The notes: generated by a model not told the origin, from the letters alone. 34,102 nt of DNA from CAZMSQ01 sp964569025 (GCA_964569025.1 CAZMSQ010000025.1:1-34102), one strand, 5' to 3'. Shown: positions 25,078-33,700, counted from the first letter of the stretch. Program-made: numbers and translations.

Positions 25078-25683
25078 TCAGCGCCGGTAAAGGCTGGTTT
25101 TGTCCAGATAGTCGTATACTGCGTCGGGTACGAGATACTGCACTGAGTATCCTTCGCGGATACACTCTCGGATGTAGCTTGATGACACATGCATGAGGGG
25201 TACTTCAAAGTTGGTGACTGACGGCAGTGAGGCAGCCAGGGGCGGGATGTCCTGACCGGGGCGGGCATAGACATAGATGGGGTAGTCTCTGAGCAGAATC
25301 TCGTAGTTTTTCCATCTGTGGAGGGTGGCAAGGTTGTCGCTTCCCATGATCAGCACGAATTGCTTGTCCGGGAACCTCTCTTTGAACAAGGTGAGGGTAT
25401 CGATGGTGTATGAGGGCCGCGGCAAGCTGAACTCGATGTCGGAAGCGCGCAGGCGGGGATTGTCGCCAATGGCGAGCCGGACCAGATGAAGGCGGTCATA
25501 GTCGGGGGCGAGGGTGCTTCTGGCCTTAAGAGGGTTGTGCGGAGATACAACCAGCCACACCTCTTTAAGACCGGCGCGGGTCGCCATGAAGTTGGCGATG
25601 ATCATATGGCCGATATGCACCGGGTTATAAGAGCCAAAGAACAGACCGATGCGGGGAGCCGGGTGTTCGTCAGATGCAGCCAT
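25078..25683 (-). CDS. nadD: Nicotinate-nucleotide adenylyltransferase
   Basis: NadD adenylates nicotinate mononucleotide with ATP to give deamido-NAD, a central step of NAD synthesis. The 201-residue product has the nucleotidyltransferase signature GSYNPVHIGH (17-26) with the HxxH-type histidines His23 and His26. It also has VSPHNPLK at 46-53, SYTIDTL at 91-97, LIMGSDNL at 111-118 and the C-terminal SSSYIR (167-172), corresponding to the ISSTxIR phosphate-binding motif. Its ATG shares one base with the dnaN stop (TAATG), a clear sign of translational coupling. porZ follows. Confidence 0.96.
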   Translation of the reverse strand: MAASDEHPAPRIGLFFGSYNPVHIGHMIIANFMATRAGLKEVWLVVSPHNPLKARSTLAPDYDRLHLVRLAIGDNPRLRASDIEFSLPRPSYTIDTLTLFKERFPDKQFVLIMGSDNLATLHRWKNYEILLRDYPIYVYARPGQDIPPLAASLPSVTNFEVPLMHVSSSYIRECIREGYSVQYLVPDAVYDYLDKTSLYRR

Positions 25684-26801
25684 TAATTACTGAGCATCAC
25701 AGGCATAACAAGCATGAGTGATTCCTCTTCAGGCGGCGCATCGGCTGGAAACAAAATGCCGGCCTTGTTGGGAGTCGACAACTCCAGTTTGATTTCATCC
25801 GCATCAATTACCGTCAGCATTTCCAGCAGAAATTTGGCATTAAACGCGATGACCATCGGCTCTCCCGTGTAGGAGCATGGCAGTTGCTCTTTGGCTTCAT
25901 TGGAGAAGTCGAGGTCTTGAGCTGAAATGGTCAGACTGCCATCGCTGATGGACAAGACGACCTGATTGGTAGACTTGTTGGCATAGATGGCAATCCGGCG
26001 CAGTGAATTTTGAAAGTCACCTTTTTGGAGAGTCAGCAGATTGGGATTGTCGACTGGAATGACGGCGTTGTAGTCCGGGTAGCGCGCATCAATGAGACGG
26101 CAGGCGGCGGTCATGTGCCCGAATTCGAAGAAGACGTGGGTGTTGTCGGTTGAGAGAACCACCTTCTCCGAAGATGGGAGCGCGTTTTTCAATAGCTGCA
26201 AACTCTTTCGAGGCAGGATGAAGTTGGCCTCTGTTTCGGTGCTGATATCCCTGAAGGTATTTTTTACCAGTTTGTGGGCATCAGTGGCTACACAAATCAG
26301 TTGGGTGGGGTCTATCTGGAAGTACACTCCTGTCATGGCAGGCCGCAACTCATCGGTACTGACGGCAAACAGCGTTTTGGTGATCGCTTTTGTGAGTATT
26401 TCCGAAGAGAGGGTAACGGTGTCTTCATGTTTCGCCACGGGCAAATCCGGAAACTCAGCGGGATTTTCTCCGGCCAGTCGGTATTTGCCGTAGTTAGAGG
26501 TCAACTGAATGGAGAAATTATCTTCATCAATTTCAAAAGTCACCGGTTGGTCAGGCAATGCCTTGAGTGTTTCCGTGAGAATGCGAGCCGGTACGGCAAT
26601 TTTTCCATCTCCGGATGCCTCTGTTAAAGGAATGGTAGTGGTGATGGAAGATTCCAGATCAGAGGTGGAGATGGTGAGTGCTCCGTTGGAGACAGAAAAC
26701 AAAAAGTCCTCCAGAATGGGCATGATCGGATTCGAGGAAATTGCACCGCCTGCAATTTGCAGCTGCTTGAGCAATTCTCCGGATGAGACCTTGAAATTCA
26801 T
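25683..26801 (-). CDS. dnaN: DNA polymerase III beta subunit (sliding clamp)
   Basis: The clamp encircles DNA and tethers the replicative polymerase and other factors. The 372-residue product is full length and has three clamp domains. Visible segments include MNFKVSSGELLKQLQ at the N-terminus, MPILEDFLFSV, STSDLESS, YRLAGENPAEFPDLP (about 119-133), TGVYFQID, CVATDAHKL, and the C-terminal LVMPVMLSN, corresponding to the usual MPMRL-type ending. dnaA, recF and gyrB are not adjacent, so this is not the classical oriC-type neighbourhood. Its stop overlaps the nadD start by one base. A -7 box ends 19 nt before the ATG. Confidence 0.97.
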   Translation of the reverse strand: MNFKVSSGELLKQLQIAGGAISSNPIMPILEDFLFSVSNGALTISTSDLESSITTTIPLTEASGDGKIAVPARILTETLKALPDQPVTFEIDEDNFSIQLTSNYGKYRLAGENPAEFPDLPVAKHEDTVTLSSEILTKAITKTLFAVSTDELRPAMTGVYFQIDPTQLICVATDAHKLVKNTFRDISTETEANFILPRKSLQLLKNALPSSEKVVLSTDNTHVFFEFGHMTAACRLIDARYPDYNAVIPVDNPNLLTLQKGDFQNSLRRIAIYANKSTNQVVLSISDGSLTISAQDLDFSNEAKEQLPCSYTGEPMVIAFNAKFLLEMLTVIDADEIKLELSTPNKAGILFPADAPPEEESLMLVMPVMLSN

Positions 26802-26820
26802 ACGTTTTGGCTTTAGGGAA

Positions 26821-26828
26821 CAAAAATA
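26821..26828 (-). promoter_or_regulatory. -7 promoter element of the dnaN operon
   Basis: On the minus strand TATTTTTG matches TAnnTTTG. A TTTG at 26857-26854 lies 25 nt further upstream, longer than the usual spacing, so the -33 element is doubtful. Confidence 0.55.
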
Positions 26829-26830
26829 CG

Positions 26831-26839
26831 GTATCCACA
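26831..26839. promoter_or_regulatory. DnaA-box-like site in the dnaN promoter
   Basis: GTATCCACA matches the DnaA box TTATCCACA at eight of nine positions. It lies between the -7 element and the candidate -33 of the dnaN operon. A single near match can arise by chance, so this is tentative. Confidence 0.3.
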
Positions 26840-26937
26840 GGAGAAAATCGACTCAAATATCCGCCGAGCCTTGAAAATGGCGGTTCCGGCGGGTTGGGTG
26901 CGACTGGTCAATCGCGAAGAGGGTGGTGTTTTAGGTT

Positions 26938-26969
26938 GAGAGGAAGTGACCCTCGAGTCACTTCCTCTC
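26938..26969 (-). terminator. Stem-loop after the yceI-like gene
   Basis: A perfect 13-bp stem (26938-26950 with 26957-26969) has a six-base loop and begins 8 nt after the stop of the minus-strand lipoprotein gene. No U-tract follows on either strand. It is probably a terminator or 3'-end protecting hairpin. Confidence 0.6.
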
Positions 26970-26977
26970 TAAAAGCT

Positions 26978-27679
26978 TTATGATTTGCCAGCTTTGATAT
27001 TGATGGCAAGGACGATATCGTCATTGATGAGGATATCTTTGGCTACATCCATGATGCTTGAGCGAAAGTTTACACCCCACTCTGTACGATTGATTGCAAA
27101 TTCGGGCGTTTGTGCGCTGACCATACCGTCAGCAATGGTCACTTTTGCAGGAAAGGATATAGGCTTGGTCACTCCGCGCATGGTCAGATTGCCAGACACC
27201 GTGTGGGTGGCATCTTCAGTTGGTTCTGCGAGTGCTTCGGCGCCAGTAATTTGGAAGGTAGCAGTTGGGTAGGTTTCTACCTCGAAGAAGTCACCGGTTT
27301 TGAGGTGACCTTCGAGATTGGCCTTCTTTTCGGGCTTGTCAGCCAGATCGATGGAGGTAATGGTGTTCATGTCGAGGGTAAATTCTCCGCCCACGAGGTT
27401 GCCGTCGGCCACAACGAGGTTGCCCCCGGAAATGTTGACCGTACCATTGTGCTTTCCTCCGCCGATGGCATTGGAGCCTATCCATGTAACGATGCCTTCC
27501 TGGAAGGCCATTGCATCGCCATTCGCGGCGGGCGCATCAGCTGCCGGTGCGGCTTCTTCGGCAGCGGCTGTTTCGGGCGCCGCGGCTTCCGCCTGCTGGT
27601 CTGCCGATGGTGCTGAGCAGGCAATCAGCATGCCTGCTGCGAGCATGAAAATCAGGGTGAATTTTGAAAGTGTGTTCAT
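26978..27679 (-). CDS. YceI-family lipoprotein
   Basis: The 233-residue product is a predicted lipoprotein with lipobox LIAC (Cys21), followed by a low-complexity Ala/Glu/Pro linker (about 26-53). From about 60 onward it is a YceI domain, the lipocalin-like beta-barrel that binds polyisoprenoid or amphiphilic lipids. Visible blocks are VTWIGSNAIGGGKHNGTVN, GEFTLDMNTI, LEGHLKTGDFFEVETYPTATF, GNLTMRGVTKPISFPA and EFAINRTEWGVNF. It starts 10 nt after the stop of the MerR-type regulator gene and is therefore probably in its operon. The ligand cannot be read from sequence; an isoprenoid is the family precedent. Confidence 0.92.
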   Translation of the reverse strand: MNTLSKFTLIFMLAAGMLIACSAPSADQQAEAAAPETAAAEEAAPAADAPAANGDAMAFQEGIVTWIGSNAIGGGKHNGTVNISGGNLVVADGNLVGGEFTLDMNTITSIDLADKPEKKANLEGHLKTGDFFEVETYPTATFQITGAEALAEPTEDATHTVSGNLTMRGVTKPISFPAKVTIADGMVSAQTPEFAINRTEWGVNFRSSIMDVAKDILINDDIVLAINIKAGKS

Positions 27680-27689
27680 AATTTTGAAA

Positions 27690-28595
27690 TTAAGAATGTG
27701 AAGAATGCAAATTTCGAATATCATCGAGAAAGTCTACGGTCTCCTGAAGGCTGCGCAAGACCTTCACCTGATCAGTCGATTGCACCTGCTGGGCCACCAT
27801 TTGGTAGCCGGTCAGCACGATGTGCCGGTCCGGGAACGCCTCACAGAGTTTGTCGATATAGTCCTGCACCGGTTCCTGAGCGAAGGTTTCAGTAATCATG
27901 GTAAACAAATAATGAGGCGCAAAAATACTACATGCATCCTTGAGGTCTCCCATCCGGTTGTTTTGACCGATATAGGCCACTTTAAATTCACGCGCCCGAA
28001 GCAGATAGTGCATAAACAGCATGCTGAGTTCCTGGCTTTCTCCTTCCGGCAGATAAATTAAAAACCGAGGCTGGTTATCGTGAGCCGGGAATGGGAACTG
28101 GTCAATGGCAGAGAGGATTTTCTGGCGTATCAGATAGTTCATGAAGTGCTCCTGCACCGGATGGATGGAGCCAGTCAGCCACATCAGGCTGAGTTTTTCC
28201 AGAAACGGATAAATCACCTCATACATGGTGCGCTCAAAGCCAATCTGTTCGATATTGGTTCTGACAATTTTATCGAACTTGAACTCATCCATCTCAATGA
28301 GCGAGATGGTCATGGTGTCAATCTGGCTGTGCATTTCCATATTGACCCTTGAAATCTCGGTTACCTTTTCCGTGATTTGCTGGGGGCTCATTTGCGCGAT
28401 CCGTGAGATCCGGATGCCGTTTTTATTCAGCAGTGAGATATTAAACAGCAGCTTCAGGTCTTCATCCTGATAGTAGCGGATATTGCTCTCTGTCCTACTC
28501 GGGTTGAGCAGATTATACCTCCGCTCCCACACCCTGATGGTGTGGGCCTTGACCCCGCAGAGTTTTTCAAGATCCTTTATCGTGTAAATGGCCAA
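27690..28595 (-). CDS. MerR-family regulator with CarH-like cobalamin-binding fold lacking the ligand His
   Basis: The 301-residue product has an N-terminal MerR DNA-binding domain (1-75): YTIKDLEKLCGVKAHTIRVWERRYNLL followed by a wing with RYYQDEDLKLL. A helical region (about 80-165) contains W139-x9-E149-H150, the W-x9-EH signature of CarH/LitR light sensors. A Rossmann-like cobalamin-binding domain (about 175-300) follows. At the usual D/E-x-H-x-x-G motif the sequence is ESQELS (186-191), with Gln188 in place of the axial His and Ser191 in place of Gly, so canonical base-off/His-on B12 binding is unlikely. No in-frame ATG exists near the conserved N-terminus; translation most plausibly begins at TTG 28595. 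The YceI gene follows after 10 nt. Confidence 0.9.
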   Translation of the reverse strand: MAIYTIKDLEKLCGVKAHTIRVWERRYNLLNPSRTESNIRYYQDEDLKLLFNISLLNKNGIRISRIAQMSPQQITEKVTEISRVNMEMHSQIDTMTISLIEMDEFKFDKIVRTNIEQIGFERTMYEVIYPFLEKLSLMWLTGSIHPVQEHFMNYLIRQKILSAIDQFPFPAHDNQPRFLIYLPEGESQELSMLFMHYLLRAREFKVAYIGQNNRMGDLKDACSIFAPHYLFTMITETFAQEPVQDYIDKLCEAFPDRHIVLTGYQMVAQQVQSTDQVKVLRSLQETVDFLDDIRNLHSSHS

Positions 28596-28934
28596 GGGTT
28601 GATGTTTCTTTGTGGTGACAGCCGGCAGAAAGAGTTCTCAATCGGATGCCGGGGGTAGGTTTTTTAACTTTATCACAAACACCATTCTCCATAAAAGGTT
28701 GAACAAAAGTGAGACTATGGGACGGCCTCACAGTACTTTGTGTTTGCGGTTGTTTTCCGAAAGGTTTTGGCAATCCGGTGCCATGTGAAATGGGGAAAGG
28801 GTGCCACGAGTTCACTTTGTTCGGGAGGGCTTTGCAATTTTGGATGTGCCCGTGATATATGTTATCTTTGCCCACTGAAAAACAATCATACGGCTCATCC
28901 AGCCATTCTTTTCACACTCATACGACACAACAAC
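28596..28934. other. Divergent intergenic region between the MerR regulator gene and ahcY
   Basis: No gene is supported. The right part carries the ahcY promoter and a roughly 60-nt leader. I could not identify a matching promoter for the leftward regulator gene. The region is a natural place for the MerR protein to bind, but I see no strong dyad. Confidence 0.6.
28839..28870 (+). promoter_or_regulatory. Strong Bacteroidota promoter of ahcY
   Basis: TTTG at 28839-28842, a 20-nt spacer and TATCTTTG at 28863-28870 fit the -33/-7 consensus very well. The -7 box ends 64 nt before the ATG. Confidence 0.75.
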
Positions 28935-30248
28935 ATGCAGACTGCAGAAAAAAAAATGAACTACAAGGTAAAAGACATTGCCCTCGCAGAATGGGGCCGC
29001 CGCGAGATTGAGCTTGCCGAGGCTGAGATGCCCGGTTTGATGGCATTGCGCGAGGAGTACGGCCACTCAAAGCCCTTAAAAGGTGCCCGTATTGCCGGGT
29101 GCCTGCACATGACCATCCAAACGGCTGTTCTTATTGAGACGCTGATTGAGTTGGGTGCAGAGGTGTCTTGGTCTTCATGCAACATATTCTCCACTCAGGA
29201 TCAAGCGGCTGCTGCTATTGCTGCTACAGGTGTCCCGGTCTATGCCTGGAAGGGAATGAATGAAGAAGAATTCTGGTGGGCCATCGAGCAGACGCTTTTT
29301 GCTTTTGAGGGAAATAAGCCGCTGAACCTCATTCTTGATGATGGAGGTGACCTCACCAACGTGGTGCTCGATAATCACCCTGAGCTGGTAGATGGCATCC
29401 GCGGGCTGAGCGAGGAGACCACAACCGGGGTGCATCGCCTTTATGAGCGCGAGCGCCATGGCACCCTGCCTCTGCCTGCAATCAATATAAACGACTCGGT
29501 CACTAAGTCAAAATTTGACAACAAGTATGGCTGTAAGGAGTCGGCCGTTGATGCCATCCGCCGCGCCACAGACATTATGATGGCTGGCAAAGTTGCCGTT
29601 GTTGCAGGATATGGAGATGTCGGTAAAGGGACTGCTGCTTCGCTGCGCGGCGCCGGGTGCCGGGTCATCGTTACTGAAATCGACCCCATCTGTGCCTTGC
29701 AAGCCGCCATGGATGGCTTCGAGGTGCGCAAAATGGTAAATGCCATCCCCCGGGCTGACATCATCATCACCGCCACCGGTAATTGCGACATTGTCTCCGG
29801 TGAGCATTTCAAGCTGATGAAAGACAAAACCATCGTCTGCAACATCGGCCATTTCGATAATGAGATTGATGTAGCATGGCTGAAGCAGCACCACGGTCAC
29901 ACCCACATTGAAATCAAGCCTCAGGTTGACAAGTACACAGTTGATGGCAATGACATCATCCTGTTGGCTCAGGGTCGTCTGGTCAATCTCGGTTGTGCCA
30001 CCGGCCACCCAAGTTTCGTGATGTCAAACAGTTTTACCAATCAAGTACTCGCCCAGATAGAGCTCTGGAAGGATTCTGACAAATACGAGAATAAGGTCTA
30101 CACCCTGCCCAAGCACCTGGATGAGCAGGTGGCCAGGCTTCACCTCCAAAAGATTGGGGTTGAGTTGGAGGAGCTTTCTCCGAGGCAGGCAGAGTATATT
30201 GGGGTTGAGCAGGCAGGACCGTTCAAGCCTGAGTATTACCGATACTAA
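28935..30248 (+). CDS. ahcY: Adenosylhomocysteinase
   Basis: AhcY reversibly hydrolyses S-adenosylhomocysteine to adenosine and homocysteine, removing the inhibitor of SAM-dependent methylation. The 437-residue product has a full set of family motifs. They are GCLHMTIQTAVLIETL (55-70), SWSSCNIFSTQDQAAAA, DDGGDLT (135-141), EETTTGVHRLYE (160-171), VTKSKFDNKYGC with Lys191 and Asp195 (189-200), the NAD-binding GYGDVGKG at 225-232, CNIGHFDNEID, the GHPSFVMSNSF loop and the C-terminal KPEYYRY. ATG 28935 follows a strong promoter; the longer frame upstream reads through it. In-frame ATG 28956 (MNYKV) is an alternative. No SAH riboswitch is visible in the short leader. Confidence 0.97.
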   Translation: MQTAEKKMNYKVKDIALAEWGRREIELAEAEMPGLMALREEYGHSKPLKGARIAGCLHMTIQTAVLIETLIELGAEVSWSSCNIFSTQDQAAAAIAATGVPVYAWKGMNEEEFWWAIEQTLFAFEGNKPLNLILDDGGDLTNVVLDNHPELVDGIRGLSEETTTGVHRLYERERHGTLPLPAININDSVTKSKFDNKYGCKESAVDAIRRATDIMMAGKVAVVAGYGDVGKGTAASLRGAGCRVIVTEIDPICALQAAMDGFEVRKMVNAIPRADIIITATGNCDIVSGEHFKLMKDKTIVCNIGHFDNEIDVAWLKQHHGHTHIEIKPQVDKYTVDGNDIILLAQGRLVNLGCATGHPSFVMSNSFTNQVLAQIELWKDSDKYENKVYTLPKHLDEQVARLHLQKIGVELEELSPRQAEYIGVEQAGPFKPEYYRY

Positions 30249-30435
30249 GGAAGTGAAAAGAGGAGAGAGGAAAGTGAAAAGTTGGGAGATGTTGGGGCTA
30301 TTCTTAGGTATCTCTTTTTAGCTATTAGGGGGAGAAGATTCTGCAGCTATTTCAAAGCCATCTCTTCTCAGGCTCTAGGGATTATTCTGGATTTACATTC
30401 TAGCAATTTCTTCTTAGCCATTGGGGGGATAATTA

Positions 30436-30448
30436 GCTACATCGTAGC
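30436..30448. repeat. ATC-loop mini-hairpin GCTAC/GTAGC, copy 2 at the left gap edge
   Basis: This copy is identical to 9987-9999 and directly abuts the N run. Confidence 0.75.
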
Positions 30449-30548
30449 NNNNNNNNNNNNNNNNNNNNNNNNNNNNNNNNNNNNNNNNNNNNNNNNNNNN
30501 NNNNNNNNNNNNNNNNNNNNNNNNNNNNNNNNNNNNNNNNNNNNNNNN
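30449..30548. other. Scaffold gap (100 N)
   Basis: Exactly 100 unknown bases separate two identical 14-nt ends, suggesting a collapsed tandem repeat of unknown true length. Confidence 0.99.
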
Positions 30549-30549
30549 A

Positions 30550-30562
30550 GCTACATCGTAGC
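30550..30562. repeat. ATC-loop mini-hairpin GCTAC/GTAGC, copy 3 at the right gap edge
   Basis: GCTACATCGTAGC starts one base after the N run and is in the same orientation as copy 2; the sequence is its own near-palindrome. Confidence 0.75.
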
Positions 30563-30673
30563 GGCATCTTCACAACACCCGTGGAATGTCTATATCGAAG
30601 CTCCATATCCGGAGCATCCTTATGGATTTTGCCGGGGGGGAATGGTAATTGGCAGATCGAATGCGGGGTGACA

Positions 30674-30705
30674 TTGCGAATCTGCGAACATTGTGCGTAT
30701 ATTTA
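30674..30705 (+). promoter_or_regulatory. Candidate promoter of the PorU-like gene
   Basis: TTG at 30674-30676, a 21-nt spacer and TATATTTA at 30698-30705 resemble the -33/-7 pattern with one mismatch in the last base of the -7 box. The box ends 41 nt before the ATG. Confidence 0.4.
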
Positions 30706-30746
30706 TATGCTCCACATTCCATCATCCATTTTGTGTTGCAATTGTG

Positions 30747-33700
30747 ATGAACAAGCAGTCTGCGCAATTCTCATTCTCAATAATTTTTCTTTTTGCCTTT
30801 TTCGGGCTCTCTGCCCAGATGAGGGTCGGGCAGGATACGCTCTACGGGCATGAATGGATACGGCCCGGCAGCGAGGCGGTGCGGCTTGCGGTGGTGGACG
30901 ATGGAATGTACCGTGTGACAGGGGCGGAATTGCTTGGGGCGGGAATGCAGGATGGGGTGAGCGGAGCTGACCTGAGACTGCTGCGACTGGGGCAGGAGGT
31001 GCCGCTGATGGTTAGTACTGACGGGGTGTTAGGGGGAAATGACGAGATTGTGTTTTACGGAGAGAAGGGGCGGTCACAGCTCGACAGGTATCTGTTTAAG
31101 AATGCAGAAGCAGAAATGCTGAACCCCGGGTATGGGCTGTTTACAGATACTATGGTGTATTATCTGGTGTGGGAGTCGGTGAGCCCGGAGGCGCCGCTGA
31201 GGTATCAGGAATGGGATGAGAATGGAGGGCTCTCTATGGCCGTGGATGTTGCTGAAGCGGAGGTTGGAAAGAATTTTCACGATCTGGCCGTGTACAAACG
31301 CTATGATGCGACAAATTTGGTGGCGCTCTCTTCTTTTGATGTGTGCGAAGGGTTTGCCTCTTCATATCTGACCAGCCATGAGGTGGTGCTGACACTCCCT
31401 CAAATGGCAGATACTGCTGATTTTCTGGCCACACTCCATTTGCGCATGGCCAGCTGGTTTGAGGGAAATCACAAGGTGCGGGTGTCTGTCAATGGGGTGG
31501 TGGTGCACAGTGGAGCGTATGGGGCGTATGAATTGATTGAGCTTGAGATTCCAGTGACAAATCTTGTGGATGGGGGCAATGCGGTGGTGACGATTGAAGG
31601 GGAGAATGGAAATCTGGATCGCTACGCAGTGAGTGAGGTATCCATCAGGTATCGGAGGGTGCTGGATGTGGGGGGTGAGGCATCGTTGACCTTTTTTATC
31701 CCTGCGGATTCTTTCTCGCGGGCTCTTTCATTTGATGGGCTGACTGGGGGTGAGGCATGGATCTTTTCTCCCGGACAAGGCCGGATGACGATGGGGCTGC
31801 CTTCCAATGGGGAGTTTACAGTAGAGGTGCCACCGATTGCCGTACGTGAAACGGTGGTGGTGGTCAATGGGGAGGCGGGATTTCTGACTGTGCCTGAGAT
31901 GGGGGTAGTAAGCTTTTCAGAAAATCTGTTCGCTCAGGATGCGGAGTATCTCATACTGACCCATTCGGCGCTTCGGGCCGGAGTAGTAGATCAGGTGCAG
32001 CGGTATGCGGATTATCGGACCAGTGAGGCCGGAGGTGGGTACCGTGTGGCGGTGGTAGATATGGAATCTGTATATCGGTATTTTGGGTATGGAGTGTCCG
32101 GGCATCCAATTGGTATCAGAAACTTTTTTGCGTACGCACAAGGGGATTGGCCTGCTTTACATACAGTCTTACTGCTGGGGCATGGCATGACATACCCTGA
32201 GGTCCGAGATCCGGGCAGTGGAAACCGGTCGACTCATTTTGTGCCTACCTGGGGGGTGCCTGGCTCTGATAATTTGCTGATGGCACGGCCGGGACACGAT
32301 GCACCGATGTATGCGGTGGGAAGAATCGCAGCACGAACGCCAGAGGAGGTTGGGCAGTATCTGGATAAAATAATGGCCTATGAGTCCGGGTTTGGATCTG
32401 GCCAGACTGTGGGTGCACAGGCATGGCGCAAGCGGGTGCTGCATTTGGTGGGTGGCAATCCTGCCGAGCAACAGTCGTTTCGGTTTTTGCTGGACCTAAT
32501 GGGGCAGGACTTCCTCGGGACAGCATTTGGGGCGCAGCTGCAGACGGTGCTCAAGACGAGTACCGAGCCTGTGCAGAGTTCTCCTTCTGAGGAGGTTATT
32601 CAGGCGGTCAATGAAGGTGTGGTCATCAAGACGTTTCTCGGGCATGGTGCGGTATCGGCAACCGGCTTCGGGCTTGATGATCCGTCCTTTTTCTCCCACA
32701 ATGGGCGTTATCCGCTTATTCTCTCTCTTGGGTGCCTTTCAGGGAATGTGTTTGATCCACAGAATAGTGTCTCAGAGCGTTTTGTATTGGCAGAAGAATC
32801 TGGGAGCATCGGCTACATCGCTTCCTCGGGCTTTGGCTATGCCGGCACACTTGCCTCGTTTGGCCGGCAGATTTACACCCTGCTAGGGGGAGATATGTAC
32901 GGACATGGGCTCGGTGAAATCATTCGCACGATTAAGGAGGGTGCCGACCAGTCGGCTTCATTTCCGGTGCGCAGCCTGGTCCAGCAGTTGCACCTACACG
33001 CCGATCCGGTATTGCGGCTCAGTAACCTGCCGTTGCCGGATTACGTCATTGATTACACATCAACCCGGCATTCTCCGCAATCCATCTCCTCTACGCTTGA
33101 TTCGCTGACCGTTTCATTTGATCTCATGAATCTTGGTCTTCATGCGGGAGATACCCTTTTGCTTCGGTTTGAGCGGGTGGCTGAGAGTGGTGGGCGGATG
33201 GAATGGTACGATACAGTGGTTGCGGAGTCTTCTGTCCAACGTGTGGAGGCGGTTATGGCGGTGGGCGGCCCGGCATTCAGGGGGGAGAATCGTTTTTTTG
33301 TGACCATTGATCCGGATGATGAACTTGCCGAGGGGCCACTGCCATGGGCTGAACAGAATAATATGTTGGAGCGGGATGACGGACTGGAGGGGTATGTATT
33401 TTTTGTGGAGAATGCAGGCGCTCATCCTGTATATCCGCCACCTTTTGCGATGGTGGGCAGCGGGCCTGAATTGGTGGCCTGTCTGAATGATCCGCTGGCG
33501 GAAGACCAGAAGTATATGCTTGAAATAGACACCACGGCTCGGTATGACAGTCCCCTGAGACGCTCCGTGGTAGAGGGGGCAGAAGCAGGGGTATTGCGTT
33601 GGGTCCCGGAGATGGATTGGGTGGATGAGCGGGTGTATTATTGGCGGGTGGGTCCTGAGGGCCGGACCGATGAGTGGGAGTCGGCCAGTTTTGTGTATCT

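Larger units (their letters stand above)
30249..30746. other. Non-coding repeat-rich spacer with assembly gap
   Basis: No gene is supported. The left part has GTGAAAA-type purine repeats and degenerate copies of TTAGCNATTNGGGGG (around 30318-30331 and 30414-30427). Identical AGCTACATCGTAGC sequences abut both sides of the 100-N gap. The right part holds a GCTCC/GGAGC hairpin (30600-30615) and the candidate promoter of the sortase gene. Confidence 0.7.

Noticed and set aside
25683..26801. A replication origin around dnaN
   Set aside because: Only one DnaA-box-like site is seen, there is no cluster or AT-rich unwinding element, and dnaA is not adjacent.
28871..28934. SAH riboswitch in the ahcY leader
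   Set aside because: The leader is only about 60 nt and shows no stable pairing beyond a 4-bp GGCT/AGCC stem.
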